Translations under genes and position numbers: made by a program | Part shown: in pieces, positions 26,442 to 35,093 of the stretch | Position numbering within the stretch: position 1 is the stretch's first letter | How the letters are laid out: each line of letters starts with the position of its first letter | The notes under the pieces: generated by a model | Told to the model about the DNA's origin: nothing | The model's database searches: none | The model's input: only the letters and a program-made list of their open reading frames with translations | From: Micrococcaceae bacterium Sec5.8 | Lineage (GTDB): Bacteria; Actinomycetota; Actinomycetes; Actinomycetales; Micrococcaceae | Reading direction: 5' to 3' | DNA length: 64,000 nucleotides | NCBI GenBank assembly: GCA_039636775.1 | Contig: CP143429.1 | Span: forward strand, 1,922,001-1,986,000

Positions 26442-27126
26442 CGATCCACTCCGTTCCGCCAGGCACCAACGTGGCAGTTCCGGCAGAGAGGGCAGCGAGC
26501 CGTTCGCCGGCCCGGGCCAAAACCACCGGGTCATCCGAAAGGGACAGCCGCAGGACTGTCGTGGCCGCCGAGTATCCGGTCGCGGCCATCACGTATCCGG
26601 CGGCACGCAAATCGTTCTCCAGCCGCCCGGCGGCCGTGTGGGCAACGGGTACCGTGCAGATCCGCAGCCGGCGGCGCTGCACCAGGGGCGCCTGCGCCAA
26701 CGCGGCGGCCACGGACTCCGAATAGGCCCGGACAAGCCCGCCCGCGCCCAGCAGTATCCCGCCGAAGTAACGGACCACCACCGCGGTGATATCGCTAAGG
26801 TCGGTGATGCCGGGCCCGGTTTCGCGTTTCAGCAGCGCATCAAGCATCGGGGCGCCGGCCGTGCCGGAGGGCTCACCGTCGTCATGGGACCGCTGCACAT
26901 CGCGGTCCGGGCCGAGCACGAAGGCGGAGCAGTGATGCCGTGCGTCATGGAATTCCCGGCGCAGCCCGGCGAGGAACGTACGGGCGCTCTCCTCATCCGG
27001 GGTGCGGTACAGCACGGTGATGAAGCGGGAGCGCTTCACCTCAAGTTCCCGCCGGAACGCCGGCCCGGCTGCCAGGGTGGTGTACACGGCGGCCCTGCTC
27101 TCCGGGAAAACCGCATCTTCAGCCAC
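26425..27126 (-). CDS. YigZ/IMPACT family protein
   Basis: A 233-residue protein of the YigZ (UPF0029/IMPACT) family. VKRSRFITVLYRT (29-41), the DDGEPSGTAGAP segment (80-91) and VVVRYFGGILLGAGGLVRAY (111-130) are the family signatures; the second half is the small DUF1949-like domain. Eukaryotic IMPACT regulates Gcn2; the bacterial role is unknown but linked to translation or RNA binding. The GTG at 27126 is preceded by TAAACT and 6 nt, so it looks leaderless. It is divergent from coaE with 22 bp between the start codons. Confidence 0.9.
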   Translation of the reverse strand: MAEDAVFPESRAAVYTTLAAGPAFRRELEVKRSRFITVLYRTPDEESARTFLAGLRREFHDARHHCSAFVLGPDRDVQRSHDDGEPSGTAGAPMLDALLKRETGPGITDLSDITAVVVRYFGGILLGAGGLVRAYSESVAAALAQAPLVQRRRLRICTVPVAHTAAGRLENDLRAAGYVMAATGYSAATTVLRLSLSDDPVVLARAGERLAALSAGTATLVPGGTEWIDVPHS

Positions 27127-27148
27127 CGGATCAGTTTAGTCTGGTGGA
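27127..27148. promoter_or_regulatory. Back-to-back leaderless promoters of yigZ and coaE
   Basis: The 22-bp gap holds both -10 boxes. TAAACT (minus strand, 27138-27133) lies 6 nt from the yigZ-family GTG, and TAGTCT (plus strand, 27137-27142) lies 6 nt from the coaE GTG. The boxes share the two bases 27137-27138, so the polymerases should exclude each other. Confidence 0.65.
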
Positions 27149-28414
27149 GTGCTGAAAATAGGGTTGACGGGCGGCATCGCCGCAGGCAAGTCAGTGGCCG
27201 CCTCGCGCCTGCGCGAACTCGGGGCGGTGGTGATCGACGCCGACGCCCTGGCCCGCGAAGTCGTCCACCCCGGAACGCCGGGACTCGAGCAGGTCGTGGC
27301 GGCCTTCAGCAAGGCCGTCCTGGCGCCCGACGGCGGCTTGGACCGCCCGAAGCTCGGCGCCCTGGTCTTCGGCGACCCGGAACGCCTGGCCGTGCTGAAC
27401 GGCATCATTCATCCCCTGGTCCGGGAACGGGCCGCCGCGCTGGCCGACGCCGCACCGAAAGGCGGCATCGTGGTCCAGGATATTCCGCTCCTGGTGGAGA
27501 CCGGCCAGGGACCCAACTTCCACCTGGTGGTGGTGGTGGACGCCCCGGATGAACTCCGGGTCCAACGAATGATGCAGCACCGGCACATGTCCGCCGCGGA
27601 CGCCCGGGCCCGGATGGCCGCGCAGGCCAGCCGGGAGGGCCGGCTCGCCGCGGCCGACGTCGTTCTCGAGAACTCCGGCTTCAAGGAAGAACTCCGGGAC
27701 GCCGTGGACCGGCTTTGGAAGTTTCGGCTGGCGCCGTTCGCGGACAACCTGGCCAGGCACCGCATGGCACCCCGGACCGACGGGCCGGTGCTGGTGCCGT
27801 CCAACCCGGACTGGCCCCGGCAGGCACACCGGCTCATGGCGCGCCTCCAGGCGGCCGCCGGGAAGGAAGTCCTCGCACTCGATCACGTCGGTTCCACTGC
27901 CGTTCCCGGACTCGCCGCCCCAGACGCCCTGGACCTCCAACTCGGCGTCGCGGACATGGCCGCTGCGGACCGGATTGCCCCGCTGCTGGCCGACGCCGGG
28001 TTCCCCGCGCGGCCCGGCGTCGTTGCTGACACGTCCAGTCCGACGGACCCCGACCCTGCGGGCTGGCAGCAGCGGCTGCACGCCAACGCGGACCCCGGCC
28101 GCACCGTTAACCTCCACGTCCTGGCCGTGGGATCTCCGGGCTGGGGGTCCGCGCTCTGCTTCCGGGACTGGCTGCGGAATGACGCGGCCGCCCGGGCGGA
28201 CTACCTCACCGAGCAGCGCCGGCTTGCGAGGATACACGCCGCGGGAAAGTCCACGGCAGGGACCGCCGCGGACAAGGACGCCTGGTCCACCGGGCAGGCA
28301 GCGGAACGGATGGCGGCGTGGGCGCAGCGCACCAGCTGGCAGCCACCGCCGTCCACGGGCACAGGACCTGAGCCTGCCCCGGACGGAACGGCCCCAGGTA
28401 CCGCCCAAAGCTGA
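27149..28414 (+). CDS. coaE: Dephospho-CoA kinase fused to GrpB/UPF0157 domain
   Basis: A 421-residue fusion. The N-terminal kinase (about 1-200) phosphorylates dephospho-CoA in the last step of CoA synthesis; [10 protein letters not shown] (6-15) is the P-loop, [12 protein letters not shown] carries the substrate-binding Asp, and the lid contains [17 protein letters not shown]. The C-terminal part (about 215-385) is a GrpB/UPF0157 nucleotidyltransferase-like domain: [20 protein letters not shown] is its hallmark. This fusion is known in actinobacteria, including the mycobacterial CoaE, where the added domain affects folding or control. A Pro-rich tail ends the protein. The GTG is 6 nt from TAGTCT. 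Confidence 0.94.
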   Translation: MLKIGLTGGIAAGKSVAASRLRELGAVVIDADALAREVVHPGTPGLEQVVAAFSKAVLAPDGGLDRPKLGALVFGDPERLAVLNGIIHPLVRERAAALADAAPKGGIVVQDIPLLVETGQGPNFHLVVVVDAPDELRVQRMMQHRHMSAADARARMAAQASREGRLAAADVVLENSGFKEELRDAVDRLWKFRLAPFADNLARHRMAPRTDGPVLVPSNPDWPRQAHRLMARLQAAAGKEVLALDHVGSTAVPGLAAPDALDLQLGVADMAAADRIAPLLADAGFPARPGVVADTSSPTDPDPAGWQQRLHANADPGRTVNLHVLAVGSPGWGSALCFRDWLRNDAAARADYLTEQRRLARIHAAGKSTAGTAADKDAWSTGQAAERMAAWAQRTSWQPPPSTGTGPEPAPDGTAPGTAQS

Positions 28415-28442
28415 ATCACAGTGAACCGTCGGACCCCGGCGG

Positions 28443-28448
28443 TAGATT
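28443..28448 (+). promoter_or_regulatory. -10 box of a leaderless promoter for uvrB
   Basis: TAGATT, then 6 nt, then ATG at 28455. No LexA-type palindrome was seen next to it. Confidence 0.6.
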
Positions 28449-28454
28449 AGAACC

Positions 28455-30536
28455 ATGAGTCTTGCCCAGCAAATCAACCGTGTCGTGGCACCCTTTGAGG
28501 TCATCAGCGAATTCCAGCCGGCAGGCGACCAGCCGGCCGCCATCGGGGAACTGACCGAGCGCATCAAGAACGGCGAGAAGGATGTCGTGCTGCTCGGCGC
28601 CACGGGCACGGGCAAGAGCGCCACGACGGCGTGGCTGATCGAACAGGTGCAGCGGCCCACCCTGGTGATGGTGCAAAACAAGACCCTCGCCGCGCAGCTC
28701 GTCAACGAATTCCGCGAACTGCTGCCGAACAACGCCGTCGAGTATTTCGTCTCCTACTACGACTACTACCAGCCGGAAGCTTACGTCGCGCAGACGGACA
28801 CCTTCATTGAAAAGGACTCCTCCGTCAATGAGGAAGTCGAACGGCTCCGGCACTCCGCCACCAACGCGCTCCTGACCCGCAGGGACGTGATCGTCGTGGC
28901 CACCGTGTCCTGCATTTATGGCCTCGGCACGCCGGAAGAGTACATCGCCGGGATGGTGACGCTGCGCAAGGGCGCCCAGATGAACCGCGATGACCTGCTC
29001 CGGAAGTTCGTTTCCATGCAGTACGCCCGCAACGACATGGACTTCCACCGCGGTACGTTCCGGGTCCGCGGCGACACCGTGGAAATTATTCCGATGTACG
29101 AGGAACTCGCGATCCGGATCGAGTTCTTCGGCGACGAAATCGAGAACATCTACACCCTGCACCCGCTTACCGGGGAAATCATCCGGGACGAGACCGAGAT
29201 GTACGTCTTCCCGGCGTCCCACTACGTGGCTGGTCCCGAACGTATGGGCCGGGCGATCAAGCGGATCGAAGACGAGCTTGCCGAGCGGCTCCAGGTCCTG
29301 GAAAGCCAGAACAAGCTGGTGGAGGCGCAGCGCCTCAGGATGCGCACCACCTACGACCTGGAAATGATGCAGCAGATGGGCTTCTGCAACGGCATCGAGA
29401 ACTACTCCAGCCACATCGACGGCCGGGCCCGGGGCACCGCGCCGCACTGCCTCATCGACTATTTCCCGGACGACTTCCTCCTGGTGATTGACGAATCGCA
29501 CGTCACGGTTCCGCAGATCGGCGCGATGTACGAAGGGGACATGTCCCGGAAACGGAACCTCGTGGACCACGGCTTCCGCCTGCCCTCCGCGATGGACAAC
29601 CGCCCGTTGAAATGGGACGAATTCCAGGACCGCGTAGGCCAAACGGTCTACCTCTCCGCGACGCCGGGCAAGTACGAGCTCGGCAAGGCCGACGGCTTCG
29701 TCCAGCAGATCATCCGGCCCACGGGCCTGATCGACCCCGAAGTGATCGTTAAACCCACCAAGGGCCAGATTGATGACCTCCTCGGTGAAATCAAAACCCG
29801 CACCGCGAAGGATGAGCGCATCCTGGTCACCACGCTGACCAAGCGGATGGCGGAGGACCTCACCGACTATCTGCTGGGGCACGGCGTCAAGGTCGAATAC
29901 CTGCACTCGGACGTGGACACCCTGCGCCGTGTGGAGCTGCTCCGGGAGCTCCGGATGGGCGTCTTCGACGTCCTGGTCGGCATCAACCTGCTCCGGGAAG
30001 GCCTGGACCTGCCCGAGGTCTCCCTGGTGAGCATTCTGGATGCTGACAAGGAAGGCTTCCTGCGCTCGGCGACGTCGCTGATTCAGACCATCGGCCGTGC
30101 CGCCCGCAACGTCTCCGGCGAGGTCCACATGTACGCGGACCGGATCACCGACTCCATGGCGAAGGCCATTGACGAGACCAACCGCCGTCGTGAGATCCAG
30201 GTGGCGTACAACACCGCAAACGGAGTCGATCCGCAGCCGCTGCGCAAGAAGATCGCCGACATCACGGACCAAATCGCCAAGGAAGACGCCGATACCCGTG
30301 AGCTCCTCGCCGCAGCCGGCAAGGCACGCGGCAAGGGGAAGGGCTCGGCGAAGGTCCGGGCGGACGGCCTGGCTGCGGCGCCGGCCGAGGACCTGGTGGG
30401 CCTGATCGAACAGCTCACCGAGCAGATGCACGCCGCCGCCGGTGAACTGCAGTTCGAGCTCGCCGCCCGGCTCCGGGACGAGGTGGGCGAACTCAAGAAG
30501 GAGCTCCGCCAGATGCAGTCCGCCGGGCACGCCTAG
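28455..30536 (+). CDS. uvrB: Excinuclease ABC subunit B
   Basis: A 693-residue DNA-damage recognition helicase-like protein that receives the lesion from UvrA and positions UvrC. Walker A is GATGTGKS (48-55), the beta-hairpin that clamps DNA is [12 protein letters not shown] (100-111), Walker B is VIDESH (344-349), and the C-terminal UVR motif that contacts UvrC spans about 650-685. Length and order match the family; there is no truncation. The linker at 610-640 is Lys/Arg/Gly-rich. The upstream coaE gene is 40 bp away, but a -10 box directly before the ATG suggests its own leaderless transcript. Confidence 0.97.
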   Translation: MSLAQQINRVVAPFEVISEFQPAGDQPAAIGELTERIKNGEKDVVLLGATGTGKSATTAWLIEQVQRPTLVMVQNKTLAAQLVNEFRELLPNNAVEYFVSYYDYYQPEAYVAQTDTFIEKDSSVNEEVERLRHSATNALLTRRDVIVVATVSCIYGLGTPEEYIAGMVTLRKGAQMNRDDLLRKFVSMQYARNDMDFHRGTFRVRGDTVEIIPMYEELAIRIEFFGDEIENIYTLHPLTGEIIRDETEMYVFPASHYVAGPERMGRAIKRIEDELAERLQVLESQNKLVEAQRLRMRTTYDLEMMQQMGFCNGIENYSSHIDGRARGTAPHCLIDYFPDDFLLVIDESHVTVPQIGAMYEGDMSRKRNLVDHGFRLPSAMDNRPLKWDEFQDRVGQTVYLSATPGKYELGKADGFVQQIIRPTGLIDPEVIVKPTKGQIDDLLGEIKTRTAKDERILVTTLTKRMAEDLTDYLLGHGVKVEYLHSDVDTLRRVELLRELRMGVFDVLVGINLLREGLDLPEVSLVSILDADKEGFLRSATSLIQTIGRAARNVSGEVHMYADRITDSMAKAIDETNRRREIQVAYNTANGVDPQPLRKKIADITDQIAKEDADTRELLAAAGKARGKGKGSAKVRADGLAAAPAEDLVGLIEQLTEQMHAAAGELQFELAARLRDEVGELKKELRQMQSAGHA

Positions 30537-30544
30537 GCCAAGGT

Positions 30545-30695
30545 GGGGCGGACGTAGGGGAGTATCCCAAGCGCTACGATCCGCACCAGGCACGGCATCC
30601 ATGCCCTGCCGGGCGCAGCGGGCGCAGCGGGCAGCCACGCTGTACCTGGCAGGCACTACCGGACATGCGGCCAGTCGGAGAGACTTATATCGCAC
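30545..30695 (+). promoter_or_regulatory. Candidate yybP-ykoY (manganese) riboswitch in the terC leader
   Basis: The uvrB-terC gap holds GGGGAGTA (30557-30564), the best conserved 5' string of yybP-ykoY, followed by a short self-pairing (GGG..TCCC) and a purine-rich segment with CGATCC. After a GC-rich variable stem region, GAGAGACTTATAT (about 30678-30690) is placed where the class has its 3' (A)AGAC-type string. TerC-family genes are classic targets of this riboswitch. The call rests on the 5' string, position and downstream gene; the paired core was not modelled, and the 3' match is imperfect. Confidence 0.55.
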
Positions 30696-30721
30696 CGTCT
30701 CATCCTGCGAGAGGTATTTCC

Positions 30722-31750
30722 GTGCCCGAACTTCCCATCTGGTTTGAGATCGGCTCCTTTGCCGTCCTCGGCATCATTCTGGCCATTGACCTGCTTTTGG
30801 TCCTCAAACGTCCACACGAGCCTGCCATGAGGGAAGCCGGTCTGTGGGTGTCGTTTTACATCGGGCTTGCGCTGGTTTTTGCCGGCGCCATGTTCGTCTT
30901 CACGGGCCCCGAGTACGGCGGCCAGTTCATCGCGGGCTGGGTGACGGAATACAGCCTCAGCATGGACAACCTGTTCGTCTTCATTATCATCATGGCCCGC
31001 TTCTCTGTACCCCGGAAGTACCAGCAGGAAGTGCTCATGGTGGGTATCATCATCGCCCTGGTCCTGCGCGGGATCTTCATCCTGCTGGGCGCAATTGTGA
31101 TCGAACAGTTCAGCTGGGTGTTCTACATCTTCGGCGCCTTCCTGCTGTGGACCGCCTGGAAGCAGGTCCGGGACGACGGTGAGGACGAGGAGGACAAGGA
31201 AAATCCGTTCATCGCCCGGGTCCGCACGGTCCTGCCAATCTCGGCGAAGTTCGACGGCGGCAAGCTCCGCACCGTGCTGGACGGCAAGAAGGTCTTCACC
31301 CCGATGCTGATCGTGTTCGTCACCATCGGCCTCACGGACCTGCTCTTCGCGATGGACTCCCTTCCGGCCATCTTCGGCCTGACCCAGAGCGCGTTCATCG
31401 TGTTCACCGCCAACATCTTCGCCCTGATGGGCCTGCGCCAGCTGTACTTCCTGCTCGGCGGCCTGATGACCCGACTGATCTACCTCAAGCATGCACTCTC
31501 CGTGATCCTCGCCTTCATCGGCGTGAAACTGGTCCTGCACGCCATGCACGTCAACGAACTGCCCTTCATCAACGGCGGCCGGCCCATCGAATGGGCACCC
31601 GAGATCCCGACGTATGTCTCGCTCGGAGTGATCGTCGGCACGATTATCATTGCCGTCATCGCCAGCCTGGTCAGGTCCGGTTCGTCGAAATCCAAGCTCG
31701 ATGCCCGGCTGGAGGAGGACTCCCGCAAGAGCCTCAGCGACGCAGAATAG
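30722..31750 (+). CDS. TerC family integral membrane protein (Alx/MeeF-type)
   Basis: A 342-residue membrane protein with about nine hydrophobic segments. Conserved acidic membrane motifs are visible: EYSLSMDNLFVFIIIM (Asp in segment 3) and GLTDLLFAMDSLPAIFGLTQ (Asp in the later repeat), the family hallmark for metal transport. TerC/Alx/MeeF proteins export Mn2+ or metallate exported enzymes. The loop after segment 5 is strongly acidic (DDGEDEEDKEN). The GTG at 30722 was chosen because GAGAGG lies 7 nt upstream; an ATG at 30665 would add 19 residues inside the candidate riboswitch. A manganese riboswitch upstream would fit the role. Confidence 0.9.
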   Translation: MPELPIWFEIGSFAVLGIILAIDLLLVLKRPHEPAMREAGLWVSFYIGLALVFAGAMFVFTGPEYGGQFIAGWVTEYSLSMDNLFVFIIIMARFSVPRKYQQEVLMVGIIIALVLRGIFILLGAIVIEQFSWVFYIFGAFLLWTAWKQVRDDGEDEEDKENPFIARVRTVLPISAKFDGGKLRTVLDGKKVFTPMLIVFVTIGLTDLLFAMDSLPAIFGLTQSAFIVFTANIFALMGLRQLYFLLGGLMTRLIYLKHALSVILAFIGVKLVLHAMHVNELPFINGGRPIEWAPEIPTYVSLGVIVGTIIIAVIASLVRSGSSKSKLDARLEEDSRKSLSDAE

Positions 31751-31765
31751 CCTTATCGGTTCGGC

Positions 31766-31771
31766 TAAGCT
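31766..31771 (+). promoter_or_regulatory. -10 box of a leaderless promoter for the MFS gene
   Basis: TAAGCT, then 6 nt, then the GTG at 31778. It separates transcription of the MFS gene from terC. Confidence 0.6.
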
Positions 31772-31777
31772 CGGACC

Positions 31778-33130
31778 GTGAAAGTCTTTGACGCCAGACC
31801 ACCGACCGGTACGGCGCTGGACCCGCAAGGGGTCCAGCGCCGTACCGTTCGGATCTTAAGCGCAGCCCAGCTCCTCAGCGGGGTGGGCAACGGTGCCAGC
31901 CTCTCCGTTGGGTCGCTTCTGGCCGTGCAGCTGTCCGGCTCGAATGCGTGGGCCGGTGCTGTCACCACCACCATGACACTCGGGGCTGCTGCAGCCGCCC
32001 TGCCCCTGGCCGGCCTGGCTGGGCGGCGGGGCAGGCGGGCTTCCCTCGTCACCGGCCTGCTCGCGGCCATGGCCGGAGCGCTGTTGGTGATCGTGTCCAC
32101 AGCGACGGGCAGCTTCCCGGTGCTGCTGCTCGCTGCCGCGTTGCTGGGGCTCGGCACAGCCGCCAACCTGCAGGCCCGGTTCGCCGCGGTCGACCTCGCC
32201 GAGCCCGAACGGCGGGGCCGGTCCCTGGCGATCGTGGTGTGGTCCGTGACCATCGGCGCCGTCGCCGGTCCCAATTTGATCCGCCCGGGGGCGCTGGTGG
32301 GGGAGGCCCTGGGCCTGCCGGCGCTGGCCGGACCCTTCGTGTTCTCGACGGCGGGGCTGGCGGCGGCCGCCCTGCTCCTCCTCCTTGGCCTGCGGCCGGA
32401 CCCGCTGCTGCTCGCCGCCCGGCTCCGGTCCGGCGGGGACCCGCCAGCGGCCGGCGCCGCGGCCGTCCGGCGGCCGGGCGGCCTGCGCCACGGTCTGGCC
32501 GCTGTCCGGGCCTCGCCCCGGGCCCGGCTGGCCCTTCTCGCCGTCATCACCGCGCACGGCTGCATGGCCGCCGTCATGTCGATGACGCCCCTGCACCTGC
32601 AGTTGCTGACCGAGGGGCCCCTCGCGGACATGCCAGCCAGCCACACCCACGCCGCCAGTACTGATGTCCTGGTCCTGATCGGCTTCACCATTTCGCTGCA
32701 TATCGCCGGGATGTACGCGCTCTCACCGGTCATGGGCTGGCTAACGGACAAGGCGGGCCGGCTGCCCGTCATACTGCTTGGCCACGGCCTGATCCTGCTC
32801 TCGGCCCTCGTTGCCGGGTTCGGCCAGGCCCAACCCGTCCTCGTGACCGTGGGCCTGGTGCTGCTCGGGCTGGGCTGGTCCGCAGCGACAATCGCCGGGT
32901 CCACGATGCTGGCCGAAAGCGTCCGCGCGGACGACCGCGTCCTCGTCCAGGGCGTCTCGGACACTCTGATGGGCGTCGCCGGCGCGGTCGGCGCAGGATT
33001 CTCCGGACTGGTGATGAGCGGCGTCGGCTATCAGGGCCTGAACCTGGCCGCGGCCGTCATCGCGGTGTCCGTTCTCGCTGTCGTCGTCTCCGCCGCGGCC
33101 CGCGGCCGCGCCCAGCCCGCACCCGCCTGA
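31778..33130 (+). CDS. MFS transporter
   Basis: A 450-residue transporter with about 12 membrane segments in two halves around a Pro/Gly/Arg-rich central loop (about 205-240). The loop between segments 2 and 3 carries the basic GRRGRR-type motif A (AGRRGRRASLV). Hydrophobic segments are rich in Ala/Gly/Leu. A drug or metabolite exporter is likely, but the substrate is unknown. Codons 11-25 are written by a very strong inverted repeat (31802-31852). If a later start were used the repeat would be outside the gene, but the first membrane segment starts only at about residue 34, so initiation at 31778 is plausible. There is no Shine-Dalgarno site. Confidence 0.85.
   Translation: MKVFDARPPTGTALDPQGVQRRTVRILSAAQLLSGVGNGASLSVGSLLAVQLSGSNAWAGAVTTTMTLGAAAAALPLAGLAGRRGRRASLVTGLLAAMAGALLVIVSTATGSFPVLLLAAALLGLGTAANLQARFAAVDLAEPERRGRSLAIVVWSVTIGAVAGPNLIRPGALVGEALGLPALAGPFVFSTAGLAAAALLLLLGLRPDPLLLAARLRSGGDPPAAGAAAVRRPGGLRHGLAAVRASPRARLALLAVITAHGCMAAVMSMTPLHLQLLTEGPLADMPASHTHAASTDVLVLIGFTISLHIAGMYALSPVMGWLTDKAGRLPVILLGHGLILLSALVAGFGQAQPVLVTVGLVLLGLGWSAATIAGSTMLAESVRADDRVLVQGVSDTLMGVAGAVGAGFSGLVMSGVGYQGLNLAAAVIAVSVLAVVVSAAARGRAQPAPA
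31802..31852. repeat. 22-bp inverted repeat inside the start of the MFS gene
   Basis: GGTACGGCGCTGGACCC (31808-31824) pairs perfectly with 31830-31846 around a 5-nt loop. The pairing continues outward by one C-G pair, one mismatch and four more pairs (CCGA/TCGG). It lies 24-74 nt from the first base of the coding region. No T-run follows. Confidence 0.8.
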
Positions 33131-33250
33131 GCGGGGCGGCGCGCCGGGTCACCGCAGCCGCACAGTTCCCCGGGCGCCCGATCTCCGCAGCTGCCCAGTG
33201 CCGCAGCCGTCCAGTGCCGCAGCCGTCCAGTCCTGCAGTCCCTTGCCCGC
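33131..33250. repeat. Convergent gap with 16-bp tandem repeat
   Basis: CCAGTGCCGCAGCCGT occurs twice in tandem (33195-33210 and 33211-33226), followed by a degenerate third unit (CCAGTCCTGCAGTCC) and preceded by a related CCGCAGCTG. The gap lies between convergent genes. No clear terminator stem was found. Confidence 0.6.
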
Positions 33251-34579
33251 CTATGTCCGCGCGGAGCGGGTCATGCCCAGGAGCCGGGCGAAGATGCCCT
33301 CGCCGTCGTCAGCGATGCCGTCATGGTGGAAGTCCGCGGACTCCCACACCTGCAGGCCGCGGACAGCCGAGGCCGTCTCCAGCGAGAACGCGCGCTCAAC
33401 GTAAATATCCGCGGAGTACACGGCGGCGGCTACCGGCACGGTATTAAGGGCCAGACGTTCGGCATCGTAGAGCGGCGGCCAGTCATCCTTTTCGGCGAGG
33501 AGCTGGGCAACGTTCCGCAACGGCCTGAGGGCGGGATCCTGGTCGAAGTACCACGGGTAGACCATCTCGCCCGTGAGCAGGGGCTCAGGAGCGTCGGGGG
33601 AGAACTCCGGAAAGTCCTGCAGCACCCGCCACGCGGCCCAATCCGTGGACTCGCCCTGGCCATAAATGGATTCGTGCATGAGGGCGTACAACGGGTTGGT
33701 GGACCGTGAGGCGAGGGCGCGGACCTGCTCCAGGAAGGTGTCGGAGAGCCGGTCCCCGGCGGCGGTGCCTGCGAAGGCGTCCTCCAGCAGGTGGTGCAGC
33801 GAGTCCATCCGGGTGTTTCCGCCGAGGAAGGACCCCGCCATCTGGAAGCGTTCCACGGTGAGCCGTTCGCCGTCGGGCAGGAATTCTTCGGTGTCGCGCA
33901 GGTGCCGGGCGATCCGGGTAACCGCCGCGCGATCCTCGGGGTACCGGCCAAAATACTCGGCGTTGCGGGCCTCGACCCGCAAGAAGGTGGCCTGATAGAC
34001 CCGGTCCGCGGGTCCCATCAGCGGTGCCAGCCCGCCCGTCACCAGGGCTTCCCGGAGACCGTCCGGGGCGAAGGAAAGGTAACTGAGTGCACAGAAGCCG
34101 CCATAGCTCTGGCCGTAGATCGTCCACGGACCGGAGCCGAGCGCCCGCCGGATGGCCTCCGCGTCCGCGACGATGGAGTCGGCCCGGAAGTGCGCGAGGT
34201 AGGCGGCCTGGTCGGCGTCGTTCCCGCGCAACGGCAGGGTGTTGCGGTCGACGGCGGATGACAGGCCGGTGCCGCGCTGATCCAGCATGAGGATGCGGAA
34301 GTCCTTGGCGGCGGCTTTGCTCCAGCCGCCGAGAGCGGGAAAGCGGTTGCCGCGCCCGCCGGGGCCGCCCTGCAGGTAGAGCAGCCACGGGAGCTGGGCG
34401 GATTCCTCCCCGGTGTAGTCAGCGGAGACGTATTCGCGGGCAAAGACGGTGATGGTCTCGGCCGGGGGGCCGGCGCTGAAATGATCCAGCGGAACTTCGA
34501 AGTAATGCTCAACGGTGCGCATTCCGCGGTAGGCGTGCCGGGCCTTGACCGTGTGGGGGACAGGGGGCAGGTCAGCCAC
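33251..34579 (-). CDS. Alpha/beta hydrolase, proline iminopeptidase-like
   Basis: A 442-residue peptidase S33-type hydrolase. LYLQGGPGGRGN (68-79) is the oxyanion-hole motif (HGGPG in the classic enzyme, with Gln in place of His), LMLDQRGTGLSS (97-108) is the next conserved segment, and IYGQSYGGFCAL (154-165) is the nucleophile elbow with Ser158. Such enzymes remove N-terminal proline or other residues. There is no signal peptide. The GTG at 34579 was chosen because it overlaps the end of the upstream acetyltransferase by 8 bp in the usual operon fashion; ATG at 34522 would drop 19 residues. Confidence 0.87.
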   Translation of the reverse strand: MADLPPVPHTVKARHAYRGMRTVEHYFEVPLDHFSAGPPAETITVFAREYVSADYTGEESAQLPWLLYLQGGPGGRGNRFPALGGWSKAAAKDFRILMLDQRGTGLSSAVDRNTLPLRGNDADQAAYLAHFRADSIVADAEAIRRALGSGPWTIYGQSYGGFCALSYLSFAPDGLREALVTGGLAPLMGPADRVYQATFLRVEARNAEYFGRYPEDRAAVTRIARHLRDTEEFLPDGERLTVERFQMAGSFLGGNTRMDSLHHLLEDAFAGTAAGDRLSDTFLEQVRALASRSTNPLYALMHESIYGQGESTDWAAWRVLQDFPEFSPDAPEPLLTGEMVYPWYFDQDPALRPLRNVAQLLAEKDDWPPLYDAERLALNTVPVAAAVYSADIYVERAFSLETASAVRGLQVWESADFHHDGIADDGEGIFARLLGMTRSART

Positions 34580-35069
34580 GGGCCGGCACCCCGCGGGTGC
34601 CGAAGGCTTCCAGCGCCTCGCCGGTGAGCCGGAACGTGGACCATTCCTGCATCGGCTGGGCATCGAGATTCTTGTAAAAGTTGATGGCAGGCTCGTTCCA
34701 GTCCAGGACGCTCCATTCCACGCGCGCGTACCCGCGGTCCACGGCGGTTTGCGCCAGATGCTGCAGCAGCGCCTTGCCGTGCCCTTCACCGCGGGCCTCG
34801 GGGCGCACGTAAAGGTCCTCGAGGTAAATGCCGTGGACACCTTCCCAGGTGGAGTAGTTCAGGAACCAGAGCGCGAATCCTCGGACCTCGCCGGCCTCGT
34901 TCTCAGCCATGGCGGCAAACACCCGCGGGTTCCCGCCGAAGAGAGCCTCGCCCAGCATCTCCGGGGTGTTCCGGACGGCGTCGGGTTCCTTCTCGTAGAG
35001 GGCCAAGTCATGGATCATTTGCAGGATTGCGGGGACATCGTTCGCCGTAGCGGGCCGGATTACACTCAT
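34572..35069 (-). CDS. GNAT N-acetyltransferase, spermidine/thialysine acetyltransferase-like
   Basis: A 165-residue GNAT protein resembling the SSAT group. NYSTWEGVHGIYLEDLYV (about 70-87) is nearly the family hallmark of spermidine/spermine and thialysine N-acetyltransferases, followed by RPEARGEGHGKALL, the acetyl-CoA motif, and NEPAINFYKNLDA. Polyamine or amino-acid amines are plausible substrates; this is inference. The ATG is 6 nt from TAAACT on the coding strand (35081-35076), so the mRNA is probably leaderless. The hydrolase gene overlaps its end by 8 bp, so both share one transcript. Confidence 0.87.
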   Translation of the reverse strand: MSVIRPATANDVPAILQMIHDLALYEKEPDAVRNTPEMLGEALFGGNPRVFAAMAENEAGEVRGFALWFLNYSTWEGVHGIYLEDLYVRPEARGEGHGKALLQHLAQTAVDRGYARVEWSVLDWNEPAINFYKNLDAQPMQEWSTFRLTGEALEAFGTRGVPARG

Positions 35070-35093
35070 TGTTCGAGTTTACTGGTGCCGGGC

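Noticed and set aside
29537..29552. ACATGTCC string inside uvrB resembling the dispersed repeat
   Set aside because: It encodes conserved UvrB residues (GDMSRKR) and lacks the full 11-mer.
28416..30695. 759-codon open frame on the minus strand opposite uvrB
   Set aside because: Same reason: it mirrors uvrB codon by codon and has no own start signal.
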